A program made the translations under genes and the position numbers. Source: Streptomyces viridochromogenes DSM 40736 (GTDB lineage Bacteria > Actinomycetota > Actinomycetes > Streptomycetales > Streptomycetaceae). Taken from it: a stretch of DNA of 64,000 nt. Location of the stretch: assembly GCF_000158955.1 (NCBI RefSeq), contig NZ_GG657757.1:6479178-6543177 (forward strand), given 5' to 3'. Positions within the stretch are counted from its first letter, which is position 1, and each line of letters begins with the position of its first letter. Below the pieces are notes generated by a model that saw only the letters and a list, made by a program, of their open reading frames with translations, did no database searches and was not told the origin of the DNA. Of this stretch, positions 56,976-64,000 are shown one piece after another.

Positions 56976-58523
56976 TCAGCCGAGCCCCGGCCCGGCCGAG
57001 CCGGCGAGCGCCTCCAGGTCACTCTTGCGGACCCGGATCACCAGCCAGGCGGTGACCAGGGCGAGGGCGGCCATCGCCGCGGCAGGGACGAACGCCGCCG
57101 AGATGCCCTGGGCCAGCACCTCGTGCCCCCATGGCGCCGGCAGCTGGTGTGTCGCGGCGAACTCCGCCTTCTGCTCGGCGGAGCCCTCGGCCATGAACTG
57201 CGGAAGCTGCTTCTCCGCCTCGTCCTTGGTCGCCGTGCCGAAGACCGTCGTCAGGATGGACAGACCCAGGGATCCGCCCACCTGCTGGGTCGTATTGAGC
57301 AGCCCGGACGCGGCGCCCGCCTCGTGCTGCGCGACACCGGAGACGGCGGTGAGGGTCAGCGTCACGAAGTTCAGTCCCATGCCGAAGCCGAACACCAGCA
57401 TCGGACCGAGGACCCCGCCGACATACGAGCTGTCGGAGCTGATGAGCGCCTGCCAGGCCAGCCCGATCGTCGCCAGGGCCGAGCCCGCGAGCATGAACGG
57501 CTTGGGTCCCAGTACCGGCAGGAACCGCTGCGACAGACCCGCGCCGAGCGCGATCACGACCGTCACGGGCAGGAAAGCTACGCCCGCCTGGATCGGGCTG
57601 TACCCGAGCACGTTCTGCACGAACAGCACGATGTAGAAGAACATGCCGAACATCGCCGCGGCCAGACTCAGCATGATCACGTAGGTGCCCGAGCGGTTTC
57701 GGTCGGCGAACATCCGCAGCGGGGTGATCGGCTCCTTGGCCCGGGACTCGATGACCCCGAAGGCCAGCAGCAGGACCACCGAGGCAACGAAGGACCCGAT
57801 GGTCAGGTTGTCCCGCCACCCCTCGTCCGCGGCCCGGATGAAGCCGTAGACGAGAGACGCCATGCCCGCGGTCGAGGTGAGTGCGCCCGCTATGTCGAAG
57901 CGGGCGGTGTGCCGTTCGGACTCGCCGATGTAGAGCGGTGTGAGCACGGCGATCAGCAAGCCGATCGGCACGTTGACGAAGAGCACCCAGCGCCAGTCGA
58001 GCCACTCGGTGAGCATGCCGCCCGCGAGCAGGCCGATGGCGCCACCACCCGCGGAGACCGCGGCGAAGACGCCGAAGGCCCGGTTGCGTTCCGGGCCCTC
58101 GGGGAACGTGGTGGTGATGAGTGCCAGCGCGGTGGGCGACGCGATCGCGCCTCCGACGCCCTGCAGGACCCGCGCGGCCAGCAACTGCCAGGGTTCCTGG
58201 GCGAGCCCGCCGAGCAGCGAGGCAAAGGTGAAGAGCAGGATGCCGGTCATGAAGACCCGGCGACGGCCGAGGATGTCACCGGCGCGGCCGCCGAGGAGCA
58301 GCAGTCCGCCGAAGGTGAGTGTGTAGGAACTGACGACCCAGGTGAGGTCGGTGGTGCTGAACTTGAGCGCGTCTTGAATGTGCGGGAGCGCGATGTTCAC
58401 AATCGTCGCATCGAGTACCACCATGAGTTGGCAGGCCGCGATGACGGCGAGCGCGATGCCGGGATGTCCGTCCCGGCGCGCCGCGCCCGGCTTCTTGTCC
58501 TGGAGCAACGGAGAGGTTGTCAC
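56976..58523 (-). CDS. DHA2-family MFS drug-efflux transporter
   Basis: A 515-aa, 14-segment proton-driven exporter of the EmrB/QacA group. TM1 is IALAVIAACQLMVVLDATIV with motif D1 (LDxTIVNIALP). Motif A is GGRAGDILGRRRVFMTG, and motif C-like text is GGGAIGLLAGGMLTEWLDWRW. GTG 58523 begins VTTSPLLQDK. A divergent TetR gene and two identical 20-bp operators upstream indicate inducible efflux. The compound is unknown. Confidence 0.92.
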   Translation of the reverse strand: MTTSPLLQDKKPGAARRDGHPGIALAVIAACQLMVVLDATIVNIALPHIQDALKFSTTDLTWVVSSYTLTFGGLLLLGGRAGDILGRRRVFMTGILLFTFASLLGGLAQEPWQLLAARVLQGVGGAIASPTALALITTTFPEGPERNRAFGVFAAVSAGGGAIGLLAGGMLTEWLDWRWVLFVNVPIGLLIAVLTPLYIGESERHTARFDIAGALTSTAGMASLVYGFIRAADEGWRDNLTIGSFVASVVLLLAFGVIESRAKEPITPLRMFADRNRSGTYVIMLSLAAAMFGMFFYIVLFVQNVLGYSPIQAGVAFLPVTVVIALGAGLSQRFLPVLGPKPFMLAGSALATIGLAWQALISSDSSYVGGVLGPMLVFGFGMGLNFVTLTLTAVSGVAQHEAGAASGLLNTTQQVGGSLGLSILTTVFGTATKDEAEKQLPQFMAEGSAEQKAEFAATHQLPAPWGHEVLAQGISAAFVPAAAMAALALVTAWLVIRVRKSDLEALAGSAGPGLG

Positions 58524-58546
58524 TATGGGTCCCCCACGAAAGCGTT

Positions 58547-58614
58547 AGTGAACGATGGCGTTCACTGTCGCGTCAACGGTAGTGAGTCCTCGACAGTGAA
58601 CGCAAGCGTTCACT
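58547..58614. promoter_or_regulatory. Two identical TetR-type operators
   Basis: AGTGAACG-N4-CGTTCACT occurs at 58547-58566 and 58595-58614, 48 bp apart, in the 187-bp divergent gap. The first lies 24 bp from the transporter start. They are the evident sites for the adjacent TetR regulator. Confidence 0.85.
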
Positions 58615-58710
58615 CAAGGCGTCGTCGTGCGGCACGTCCCCCTTTGCTGCCGCCCAAGGCGCACCCCATCCCCGGAATGCCCGCTTCAGTCGCTCGTTGG
58701 AGAGAGTCAG

Positions 58711-59331
58711 ATGGTTACCCCGAGCTGGGCGGATGCCCCCGCTCAGACGGCCGCCCGCCGCCGCGGCGCCGTGCTCGAACGCGCGATCCTCGACGCCGCG
58801 TTGGACCAACTCAGTACCGTCGGCTGGAACGGCCTGACGATGGAAGGTGTCGCCGCCGGCGCCCAGACCGGAAAGGCCGCGGTGTACCGGCGTTGGTCCT
58901 CCAAGGAGGACCTCGTCGCCGACGCCCTGCGAGCCGGACTGCCGCACTTCGACGAGGCGCCGGACGAGGGTGGTGTCCGCGAAGATCTGGTGGCGCTGTG
59001 CCGGCGGGCCCGCGACGCGATGTTCTCCCGCCCGGGTTTCGCGCTTCGCTCAGTGATTCACGAGTGCGACACGGTGCAAGCGGAGCGCTTCCATGCCGTG
59101 ATCTTCGACGGGGTTGTGGAGCCCACCATCAAGATGCTGCGAGAGGTCATCGAGCGTGGAATCACGCGAGGGGAGGTGCGTTCGGACGCGGCGAACGGAT
59201 ATGTCTTCGACGCCATCCCGGCGATGATGATGTACCGCAACAAGATGTGCGGCTGCGAATGGCAAGACCATGAAATCGACGAGATGATCGACGAGTTGAT
59301 GGTTCCGCTGCTGCGGCCGAGCGGCGCCTGA
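58711..59331 (+). CDS. TetR-family repressor of the adjacent MFS transporter
   Basis: A 206-aa TetR regulator. The N-terminal HTH is ILDAALDQLSTVGWNGLTME with VAAGAQTGKAAVYRRWSSKE (about residues 22-65). The C-terminal ligand domain has the TetR_C_11-like IKMLREVIERGITRGEVRSD. ATG 58711 follows GGAGAG; an upstream in-frame start at 58627 lacks support. It is divergent from the transporter it most likely controls through the twin 20-bp operators. Confidence 0.9.
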   Translation: MVTPSWADAPAQTAARRRGAVLERAILDAALDQLSTVGWNGLTMEGVAAGAQTGKAAVYRRWSSKEDLVADALRAGLPHFDEAPDEGGVREDLVALCRRARDAMFSRPGFALRSVIHECDTVQAERFHAVIFDGVVEPTIKMLREVIERGITRGEVRSDAANGYVFDAIPAMMMYRNKMCGCEWQDHEIDEMIDELMVPLLRPSGA

Positions 59332-59413
59332 CCGGGGTTGGCGAGGGCTCTGGCGCCGTTCGAGTGGGCCAGGGTGTCGCGGGCGGTTCCGGGCGGCGTA
59401 ATCTAGGGGCGCC

Positions 59414-60115
59414 ATGCCGTACGAACCGCCTACTCACACCGTCGAGCGCTCCCTTCGAGCCACGACCGGAGCGAAGATCGTTGCAGGTGTCGACGAGGTG
59501 GGGCGAGGTGCGTGGGCCGGGCCCGTCACCGTCTGCGCGGCGATCACCGGCCTGCGTCGGCCGCCCGAGGGCCTCACGGATTCGAAGCTGCTCACCATCA
59601 AGCGGCGTACCGAACTCGCGGAGGTGCTGCGGACGTGGGTCACGTCGTTCGCTCTGGGGCACGCTTCCCCTGAGGAGATAGACGAGCTGGGCATGACGGC
59701 CGCGCTGCGGCTGGCGGCGTGCCGTGCTCTGGATGCCCTGCCGGTTCGCCCGGACGCGGTCATCCTCGACGGCAAGCACGACTATCTCGGTGCGCCCTGG
59801 CGGGTCCGTACGGTGATCAAGGGCGATCAGTCGTGCGTGGCTGTCGCGGCGGCCTCGGTGATCGCCAAGGTCCAGCGCGACAAAATGATGGCCGAACTGG
59901 GTATCGACCATGCAGACTTCGGCTTTGCGGACAACGCCGGGTATCCCTCACCCGTGCACAAGGCCGCACTGGCGGAGCGGGGCCCCACCCCCTACCACCG
60001 GTTGTCGTGGGCGTATCTTGATGCGCTGCCCCAGTGGCGGCACCTCAAGAAGGTCCGCAACTGGACGGACGGAAGCGTTCCGGAAATCGAGGGTCAGCTC
60101 GGCTTCGATTTCTGA
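59414..60115 (+). CDS. rnhB: Ribonuclease HII
   Basis: A 233-aa nuclease that removes ribonucleotides misincorporated in DNA. The acidic core is VAGVDEVGRGAWAGPV (Asp-Glu), LTDSKLL, and AVILDGKHDYL (third Asp), with the family's SWAYLDALPQWRHL near the C-terminus. ATG 59414 lies about 10 nt after TAATCT. Confidence 0.95.
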   Translation: MPYEPPTHTVERSLRATTGAKIVAGVDEVGRGAWAGPVTVCAAITGLRRPPEGLTDSKLLTIKRRTELAEVLRTWVTSFALGHASPEEIDELGMTAALRLAACRALDALPVRPDAVILDGKHDYLGAPWRVRTVIKGDQSCVAVAAASVIAKVQRDKMMAELGIDHADFGFADNAGYPSPVHKAALAERGPTPYHRLSWAYLDALPQWRHLKKVRNWTDGSVPEIEGQLGFDF

Positions 60116-60166
60116 CGGTTTTGTTCGCACGCATGCGCCACCCGCCGACGCGGGCCGTACCAACGT

Positions 60167-60180
60167 TTGATAAATATCAA
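60167..60180 (+). promoter_or_regulatory. AT-rich dyad before the next gene
   Basis: TTGATA-AA-TATCAA lies 3 bp before ATG 60184, in a genome where such AT runs are rare. It may be the -10 of a leaderless promoter overlapped by an operator. Confidence 0.5.
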
Positions 60181-60183
60181 CTC

Positions 60184-60801
60184 ATGCCTCTCATTCCCGA
60201 GGAGCCTCAGATTCACGAGAGTGCCCAGGGTCCCCGCGCCACTCCGGCCAGCGGCCGCACCGCGCCGACCCCTCGTCCCGTACCCGGCCCCCGTCCCGCG
60301 GCTCCGTCGCGTCCCGGTCGTCCCGGCCCTCTGCGGCCTGCGCCGCCGGTGCAGCGCACGGCGCGTGACGCGGCCGCCAAGCCCGGTCCGTCGGGCCCCG
60401 CTGCTCCGGCCGCTCCGCAGATCCAGCTGATCCCTGCTTCCGCCGGAGGCGCGCTCGACGCCGCCGAGGAAGCCGTGGACCTGCTCCTGGACTCCGGTCG
60501 TGCCCCCAGCGACGTCCTGGTGATCACGACCGGTGAACAGCACCCGTGGGCCACCCACGAGCTGTCTTTCGGCGAGACTTCCTACTGGGCCCAGCACGAC
60601 GCCCGGGACGACGTCTTCTACACGGACGCCACCGTCGCGGCCCGCGCCGCCTCGCGGCCGGTGGTCGTGGTCGCCGTCAACGGCGAATCCGAGACCGCAG
60701 CCGCGAGCGCGCTGTCCCTGGCTCACGCCCGGGCCACCGCCCTGCTGATCGTCTGTGGCGATCCGCAGCGGATCAACTCGGTGCTGGGCGCCGGCGTCTG
60801 A
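60184..60801 (+). CDS. Conserved hypothetical protein with Pro-rich N-terminus
   Basis: A 205-aa protein. Residues 1-80 are Pro/Ala/Arg-rich and probably disordered. Residues 85-205 form a compact alpha/beta domain: GALDAAEEAVDLLLDSGRAP, DVLVITTGEQHPWATHELSF, RPVVVVAVNGESETAAASAL and ATALLIVCGDPQRIN. It resembles a C-terminal domain of unknown function that I cannot name. ATG 60184 follows the AT-rich dyad. It lies 68 bp after rnhB in the same direction. Confidence 0.75.
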   Translation: MPLIPEEPQIHESAQGPRATPASGRTAPTPRPVPGPRPAAPSRPGRPGPLRPAPPVQRTARDAAAKPGPSGPAAPAAPQIQLIPASAGGALDAAEEAVDLLLDSGRAPSDVLVITTGEQHPWATHELSFGETSYWAQHDARDDVFYTDATVAARAASRPVVVVAVNGESETAAASALSLAHARATALLIVCGDPQRINSVLGAGV

Positions 60802-60844
60802 GCCGGTTCGGCCGCGCCCGGCCGGGCGCTGGTCGTCGGCTTCA

Positions 60845-60864
60845 GGCGCCGCTCCGGCGGCGCC
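60845..60864. terminator. Possible terminator between convergent hypotheticals
   Basis: GGCGCCGC-TCCG-GCGGCGCC, preceded by the 16-bp palindrome GCGCCCGGCCGGGCGC (60814-60829). They lie just after the stop at 60801. The rest of the gap 60802-61091 shows no gene. Confidence 0.5.
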
Positions 60865-61091
60865 GCACGGTGAGCGGTTCGGCGTGCCCCCGAGAGCTGG
60901 ACACCGTGACTGCGCGGCGACCCCGCACCGTCGGGGGAGCGTGCTCTGCGGCTGTACGCGGTCGGCTCCCGTCCGGGCTCAGCCCGGTTCGGGAACTGCG
61001 GTCCTACGCGGCGACTGCCGGTCACAGGGACCATGGTGTGTTGTGCGACGTGGCGTGGCCCCGATCGGTGCCGACAGACCTGGCCGGGGCC

Positions 61092-61706
61092 TCAGCGCGC
61101 CGCCGCCGCGCGGCGCAGTATCTCGGAAGCCGCGCCGCCGGTGCGCGGCGGTGGCGGCGGCGCCTCGGACATGCCGAACGGCTCCGGTTCCGAGGCGGAG
61201 TGGGGGCGGCGTCCACCGCGGCCCTCGCCCAGGACCTGCCAGCCGTCACGGGTCAGCGTGATGTAGGCCCCGCAGCGCAGCCCGTGCAGGGTGCAGGCGT
61301 CGCGCAGCCCCCACATCCACGCGCCGTCCTCCTCCGTCCAACGCGCGTCGCCCTCACGGCAGTAGAGCAGCACCGCGGTGCGCACCGGTGTGCGGCGCCG
61401 CAGATCGTGCGGGATGACCCGGCGCAGCTGCGCCAGCAGTACGTTGCGGAACATCCAGCCGTCGGCCGGGGCCGGACGCCGGACGAACGAGGCGCTCGCC
61501 CGCAGCCGCTCGTCAGGGTCGAGCACGGCGACGACAGCGGTCGCCGGCTGCGGGTGGTGCCGGGCGTGCAGTCCGCTGACGATCTCGCGAGGGTTGCGCA
61601 GCAGCGGGATCCCGGCGGCGGCCCACTCCGCGGGTTCGAGCAAGCGGTTGGCGGACGCGGCGGATGTCGACGCCGCTGCCGAGGCCGGAGCGAATCCGAA
61701 GGTCAC
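61092..61706 (-). CDS. Conserved hypothetical protein
   Basis: A 204-aa soluble protein I cannot assign. The N-terminal part is Ala/Ser-rich. The middle region, ATAVVAVLDPDERLRASASF ... GWMFRNVLLAQLRRVIPHDL ... TAVLLYCREGDARWTEED and LHGLRCGAYITLTRDGWQVL, has the look of a RadC/JAB-like alpha/beta domain, but the expected HxHxD metal site is missing. The C-terminal 40 residues are Pro/Arg-rich. GTG 61706 is used. It lies downstream of recQ on the same strand, 364 bp apart. Confidence 0.7.
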   Translation of the reverse strand: MTFGFAPASAAASTSAASANRLLEPAEWAAAGIPLLRNPREIVSGLHARHHPQPATAVVAVLDPDERLRASASFVRRPAPADGWMFRNVLLAQLRRVIPHDLRRRTPVRTAVLLYCREGDARWTEEDGAWMWGLRDACTLHGLRCGAYITLTRDGWQVLGEGRGGRRPHSASEPEPFGMSEAPPPPPRTGGAASEILRRAAAAR

Positions 61707-62070
61707 GGTCCTCCCTTCGGCTACGCGCCCACACTGCGGGCGGGGTCGGATTCCTGGGAGCGCACACCGCGGCGAAGCCCTGCCGGAGCGGCGGACATGC
61801 CGTGCGGGGAGCGGACCTCAATTCTTCCTGTCGAACGTGAATGCGGCAACGAGCAATTGGGGCAGCCGACCGTTATCAGATGATGCGCCGCTAATATCCC
61901 TACCCCGTGCGCCGACAGGCCACCCTGGGGCGCTCGAGCCCGACACGTTCGTACGTCAAGCAGGTGCGCGGCGTCCAGAGGCATGCGCAAGCGGTGTGGT
62001 GGCCGGTGCCCGGTCGCGTGGCCGGCGCCGGGCCGGCACGCGACGTGGCGGTCGAGTTCCCGATGCGCCG
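61707..62070. other. 364-bp gap between recQ and the hypothetical gene
   Basis: No firm gene is seen. An AT-rich patch includes TAATAT (61892-61897), and 9 nt on is GTG 61907. The frame from it (RRQATLGRSSPTRSYVKQV) has about 87% GC at third positions over its first 55 codons but runs 100 bp antisense into recQ. It is a weak candidate small gene of 87 aa (61907-62170). The patch could equally be the promoter of the minus-strand gene. Confidence 0.35.
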
Positions 62071-64000
62071 TCAGCCCTGCACGGCCAGCACCAGCGGCAA
62101 CACCCCCTGCGCACCCGAGCGTCGAAGCATGCGGGCCGCGACCGCGAGGGTCCAGCCGCTCTCCGTGTAGTCGTCCACGAGAAGGACCGGGCCCTGGGCC
62201 TCGGCGAGGGCGGACGCGAGGGCGGGCGGCACGTCCAGCGCCCCGTCGAGCGCCTTCAGCCGCTGTGCGCTGTTGCTCCGCGAGCCCGGATGCGCGTCGC
62301 CCGTGTACTCGACGGCGCCCAGCAGCGGCAGCCGGCCGATCTCCGCGATGCGCGCTCCCAGGGAGTGGATCAACCGGGGACGTGTGCGCGAGGCGACGGT
62401 GACGACCCCGACCGGGCGCGGCTGGGCGTCCGGAGCGCCCGGGGCCCAGCCGCCGGGTCCCTTGGCCCAGTCGGCCAGCACGCTCACGACCGCCTTCGCC
62501 ACATCGTCCGGAACGGCACCGTCGGCCGCGTGCGGTGCGAGCATCGGGCGCAGCCGGTTGCCCCAGCCGATGTCCGACAGACGCCCCAACGCACGTCCGG
62601 CCGAGGCCTGTTCACCGGCCGGGATACGCCCCTTCAGATCCACTCCGATCGCCGGCAGCCCCGTCGGCCACATCCGGCGGGGCTCCACCTCGACACCGGC
62701 CCGCCCCAGGTCCACGCGCGCCGCGTCGAGTGCCTCCTCGGAGGTGTCCGCGGCGAAGCGAGGGCCCGCGCAGTTGTCGCAGCGGCCGCACGGCTTCGCG
62801 GCCTCGTCGTCCAGCTGGCGCTGCAGGAACTCCATACGGCAGTCCGTCGTCGACGCGTACTCGCGCATCGCCTGCTGCTCGGCCTTGCGCTGACGCGCCA
62901 CCCACGCGTATCGGTCAGCGTCGTAGGCCCACGGCTGCCCGGTCGCGATCCAGCCGCCCTTGACCCGCTTGACCGCCCCGTCGACGTCGAGGACCTTGAG
63001 CATGGTCTCCAGGCGGGAGCGGCGCAGCTCCACCAGGGGCTCCAGCGCGGGGAGCGACAGGGGCTTCTCCGCGTGCGCGAGGACGTCGAGCGTGCGGCGC
63101 ACCAGGTCTTCCGAGGGGAACGCGAGCGACGCGAAGTACTCCCAGATCGCCTCGTCCTCCTTCCCCGGAAGCAGGAGCACTTCGGCATGCTCCACGCCAC
63201 GTCCCGCGCGACCCACCTGCTGGTAGTAGGCGATGGGGGAGGAGGGCGAGCCGAGGTGCACCACGAAGCCCAGATCGGGCTTGTCGAAGCCCATCCCGAG
63301 CGCCGACGTGGCGACCAGCGCCTTCACCTTGTTGCCGAGCAGGTCCTCCTCGGCCTGCTGGCGATCGGCGTTCTCCGTCTTGCCCGTGTACGACGCGACA
63401 GTGTGTCCGCGCTGCCTCAGGAACGCGGTGACCTCCTCGGCGGTGGCCACGGTGAGCGTGTAGATGATCCCCGAACCCGGCAGTTCGTCGAGGTGCTGGG
63501 CGAGCCAGGCCATCCGGTGCGCGGCGTCCGACAGCCGTAGCACGCTCAGGCTCAGACTGTCCCGGTCCAGCGGGCCACGCAGCACGAGGGCGTCCGAGCC
63601 GCCCCCGGTGCCGAGCTGCTCCGCGACGTCGGCCGTCACGCGCGCGTTGGCGGTGGCGGTGGTGGCGAGCACCGGCACGTCGGGGGGAAGGTCGGCGAGC
63701 ATGGTGCGCAGCCGTCGGTAGTCCGGCCGGAAGTCATGGCCCCAGTCGGAGATGCAGTGGGCCTCGTCCACCACCAGCAGCCCGGTGGCTGCGGCGAGCC
63801 GGGGCAGTACCTGGTCCCGGAAGTCCGGATTGTTGAGCCGCTCGGGGCTCACGAGCAGGACGTCGACCTCACCGGCGGCGATCTCGTCCTGGACGGCGTC
63901 CCACTCCTCGGTGTTCGAGGAGTTGATGGTCCGGGCGTGGATGCCGGCCCGTGCCGCTGCCTCGACCTGGTTCCGCATGAGCGCGAGCAGGGGGGAGACG
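62071..64000 (-). CDS. recQ: RecQ-family DNA helicase with C-terminal phosphoribosyltransferase-like domain (5' end missing)
   Basis: 643 codons of a superfamily 2 helicase running off the right edge; the part with Walker A is outside. Visible motifs are VSPLLALM(RNQ), the DEAH-type LLVVDEAHCISDWGHDFRPD, motif III ATTATANARV, motif V ATSALGMGFDKPDLGFVVHL and motif VI QVGRAGRG. RecQ zinc-ligand Cys are seen in KPCGRCDNCAGP. The last 200 residues are not the usual HRDC domain; they end in GPVLLVDDYTESGWTLAVAA, the PRPP-binding loop of type I phosphoribosyltransferases. So the enzyme seems to couple unwinding to a nucleotide-related domain. Confidence 0.88.
   Translation of the reverse strand, partial: VSPLLALMRNQVEAAARAGIHARTINSSNTEEWDAVQDEIAAGEVDVLLVSPERLNNPDFRDQVLPRLAAATGLLVVDEAHCISDWGHDFRPDYRRLRTMLADLPPDVPVLATTATANARVTADVAEQLGTGGGSDALVLRGPLDRDSLSLSVLRLSDAAHRMAWLAQHLDELPGSGIIYTLTVATAEEVTAFLRQRGHTVASYTGKTENADRQQAEEDLLGNKVKALVATSALGMGFDKPDLGFVVHLGSPSSPIAYYQQVGRAGRGVEHAEVLLLPGKEDEAIWEYFASLAFPSEDLVRRTLDVLAHAEKPLSLPALEPLVELRRSRLETMLKVLDVDGAVKRVKGGWIATGQPWAYDADRYAWVARQRKAEQQAMREYASTTDCRMEFLQRQLDDEAAKPCGRCDNCAGPRFAADTSEEALDAARVDLGRAGVEVEPRRMWPTGLPAIGVDLKGRIPAGEQASAGRALGRLSDIGWGNRLRPMLAPHAADGAVPDDVAKAVVSVLADWAKGPGGWAPGAPDAQPRPVGVVTVASRTRPRLIHSLGARIAEIGRLPLLGAVEYTGDAHPGSRSNSAQRLKALDGALDVPPALASALAEAQGPVLLVDDYTESGWTLAVAARMLRRSGAQGVLPLVLAVQG

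Noticed and set aside
1..64000. CRISPR arrays, tRNA genes, insertion sequences or prophage
   Set aside because: None was recognised; the repeats present are short direct tandem units without spacers, and there are no transposase or integrase genes.

Overview
The window is high-GC actinobacterial DNA and almost certainly a Streptomyces chromosome core. The evidence is extreme third-position GC, many GTG (and a few TTG) starts, leaderless-type promoters (TANNNT 6-9 nt before the start), and a recA-recX / miaB-miaA-dapF-rshA-hflX / dinG-lexA-nrdR-nrdJ / rnhB order that I recognise from Streptomyces. I see no tRNA, rRNA, insertion sequence, phage or CRISPR array.

Layout. 1-10.5 kb: a Nei-type glycosylase (partial), a very large Lhr helicase gene broken by one extra base, an AraC regulator, an AzlCD amino-acid exporter pair, a toroid-fold hypothetical, a DUF3046 protein and an AI-2E-family permease. 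10.4-12.5 kb: recA-recX behind a two-promoter region, with a methyltransferase remnant upstream. 12.5-15.4 kb: a leaderless Cys-rich leader peptide, cysteine dioxygenase and rhodanese, then a flavin monooxygenase. 15.5-22.3 kb: gluABCD uptake operon, an OmpR/histidine kinase pair and a TAXI binding protein. 22.4-26.6 kb: a MazG-like hydrolase, a KhtTU-type K+/H+ antiporter pair and a NarL-type two-component system. 26.7-38.4 kb: miaB, a LigB-like protein, an Rv0909-type antitoxin, miaA, dapF, rshA, an M1 peptidase and hflX. 38.5-45.9 kb: two paralogous secreted serine proteases and a three-gene NIS-siderophore cassette. 46-54 kb: dinG, lexA, nrdR-nrdJ and terD. 54-64 kb: small enzymes, a TetR/MFS efflux pair with twin operators, rnhB, two hypotheticals and a partial RecQ helicase carrying a C-terminal phosphoribosyltransferase-like domain.

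How it works together. The window is rich in DNA-damage functions (nei, lhr, recA, recX, dinG, lexA, recQ, rnhB, nrdRJ). The most interesting signal is a promoter motif of fixed geometry, TTGTC(A/G)GTG-N8-TANNNT, which is the LexA-independent recA-type promoter known from mycobacteria and Streptomyces. I find it at recA, at the MazG-like gene and at dinG, and in weaker form at lhr and the AI-2E-family gene. In the four non-recA cases the start codon lies only 6-9 nt past the -10. This suggests one LexA-independent damage regulon spread across the window, next to the LexA-box genes recA and lexA. Other regulatory signals read from the sequence are a sigma-R-type promoter for hflX, paired NrdR boxes 31 bp apart, a likely Cys-sensing leader, and two identical 20-bp operators between tetR and its efflux gene.

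Limits: function calls come from motifs and remembered families, not searches. Promoter, operator and terminator calls are by eye.
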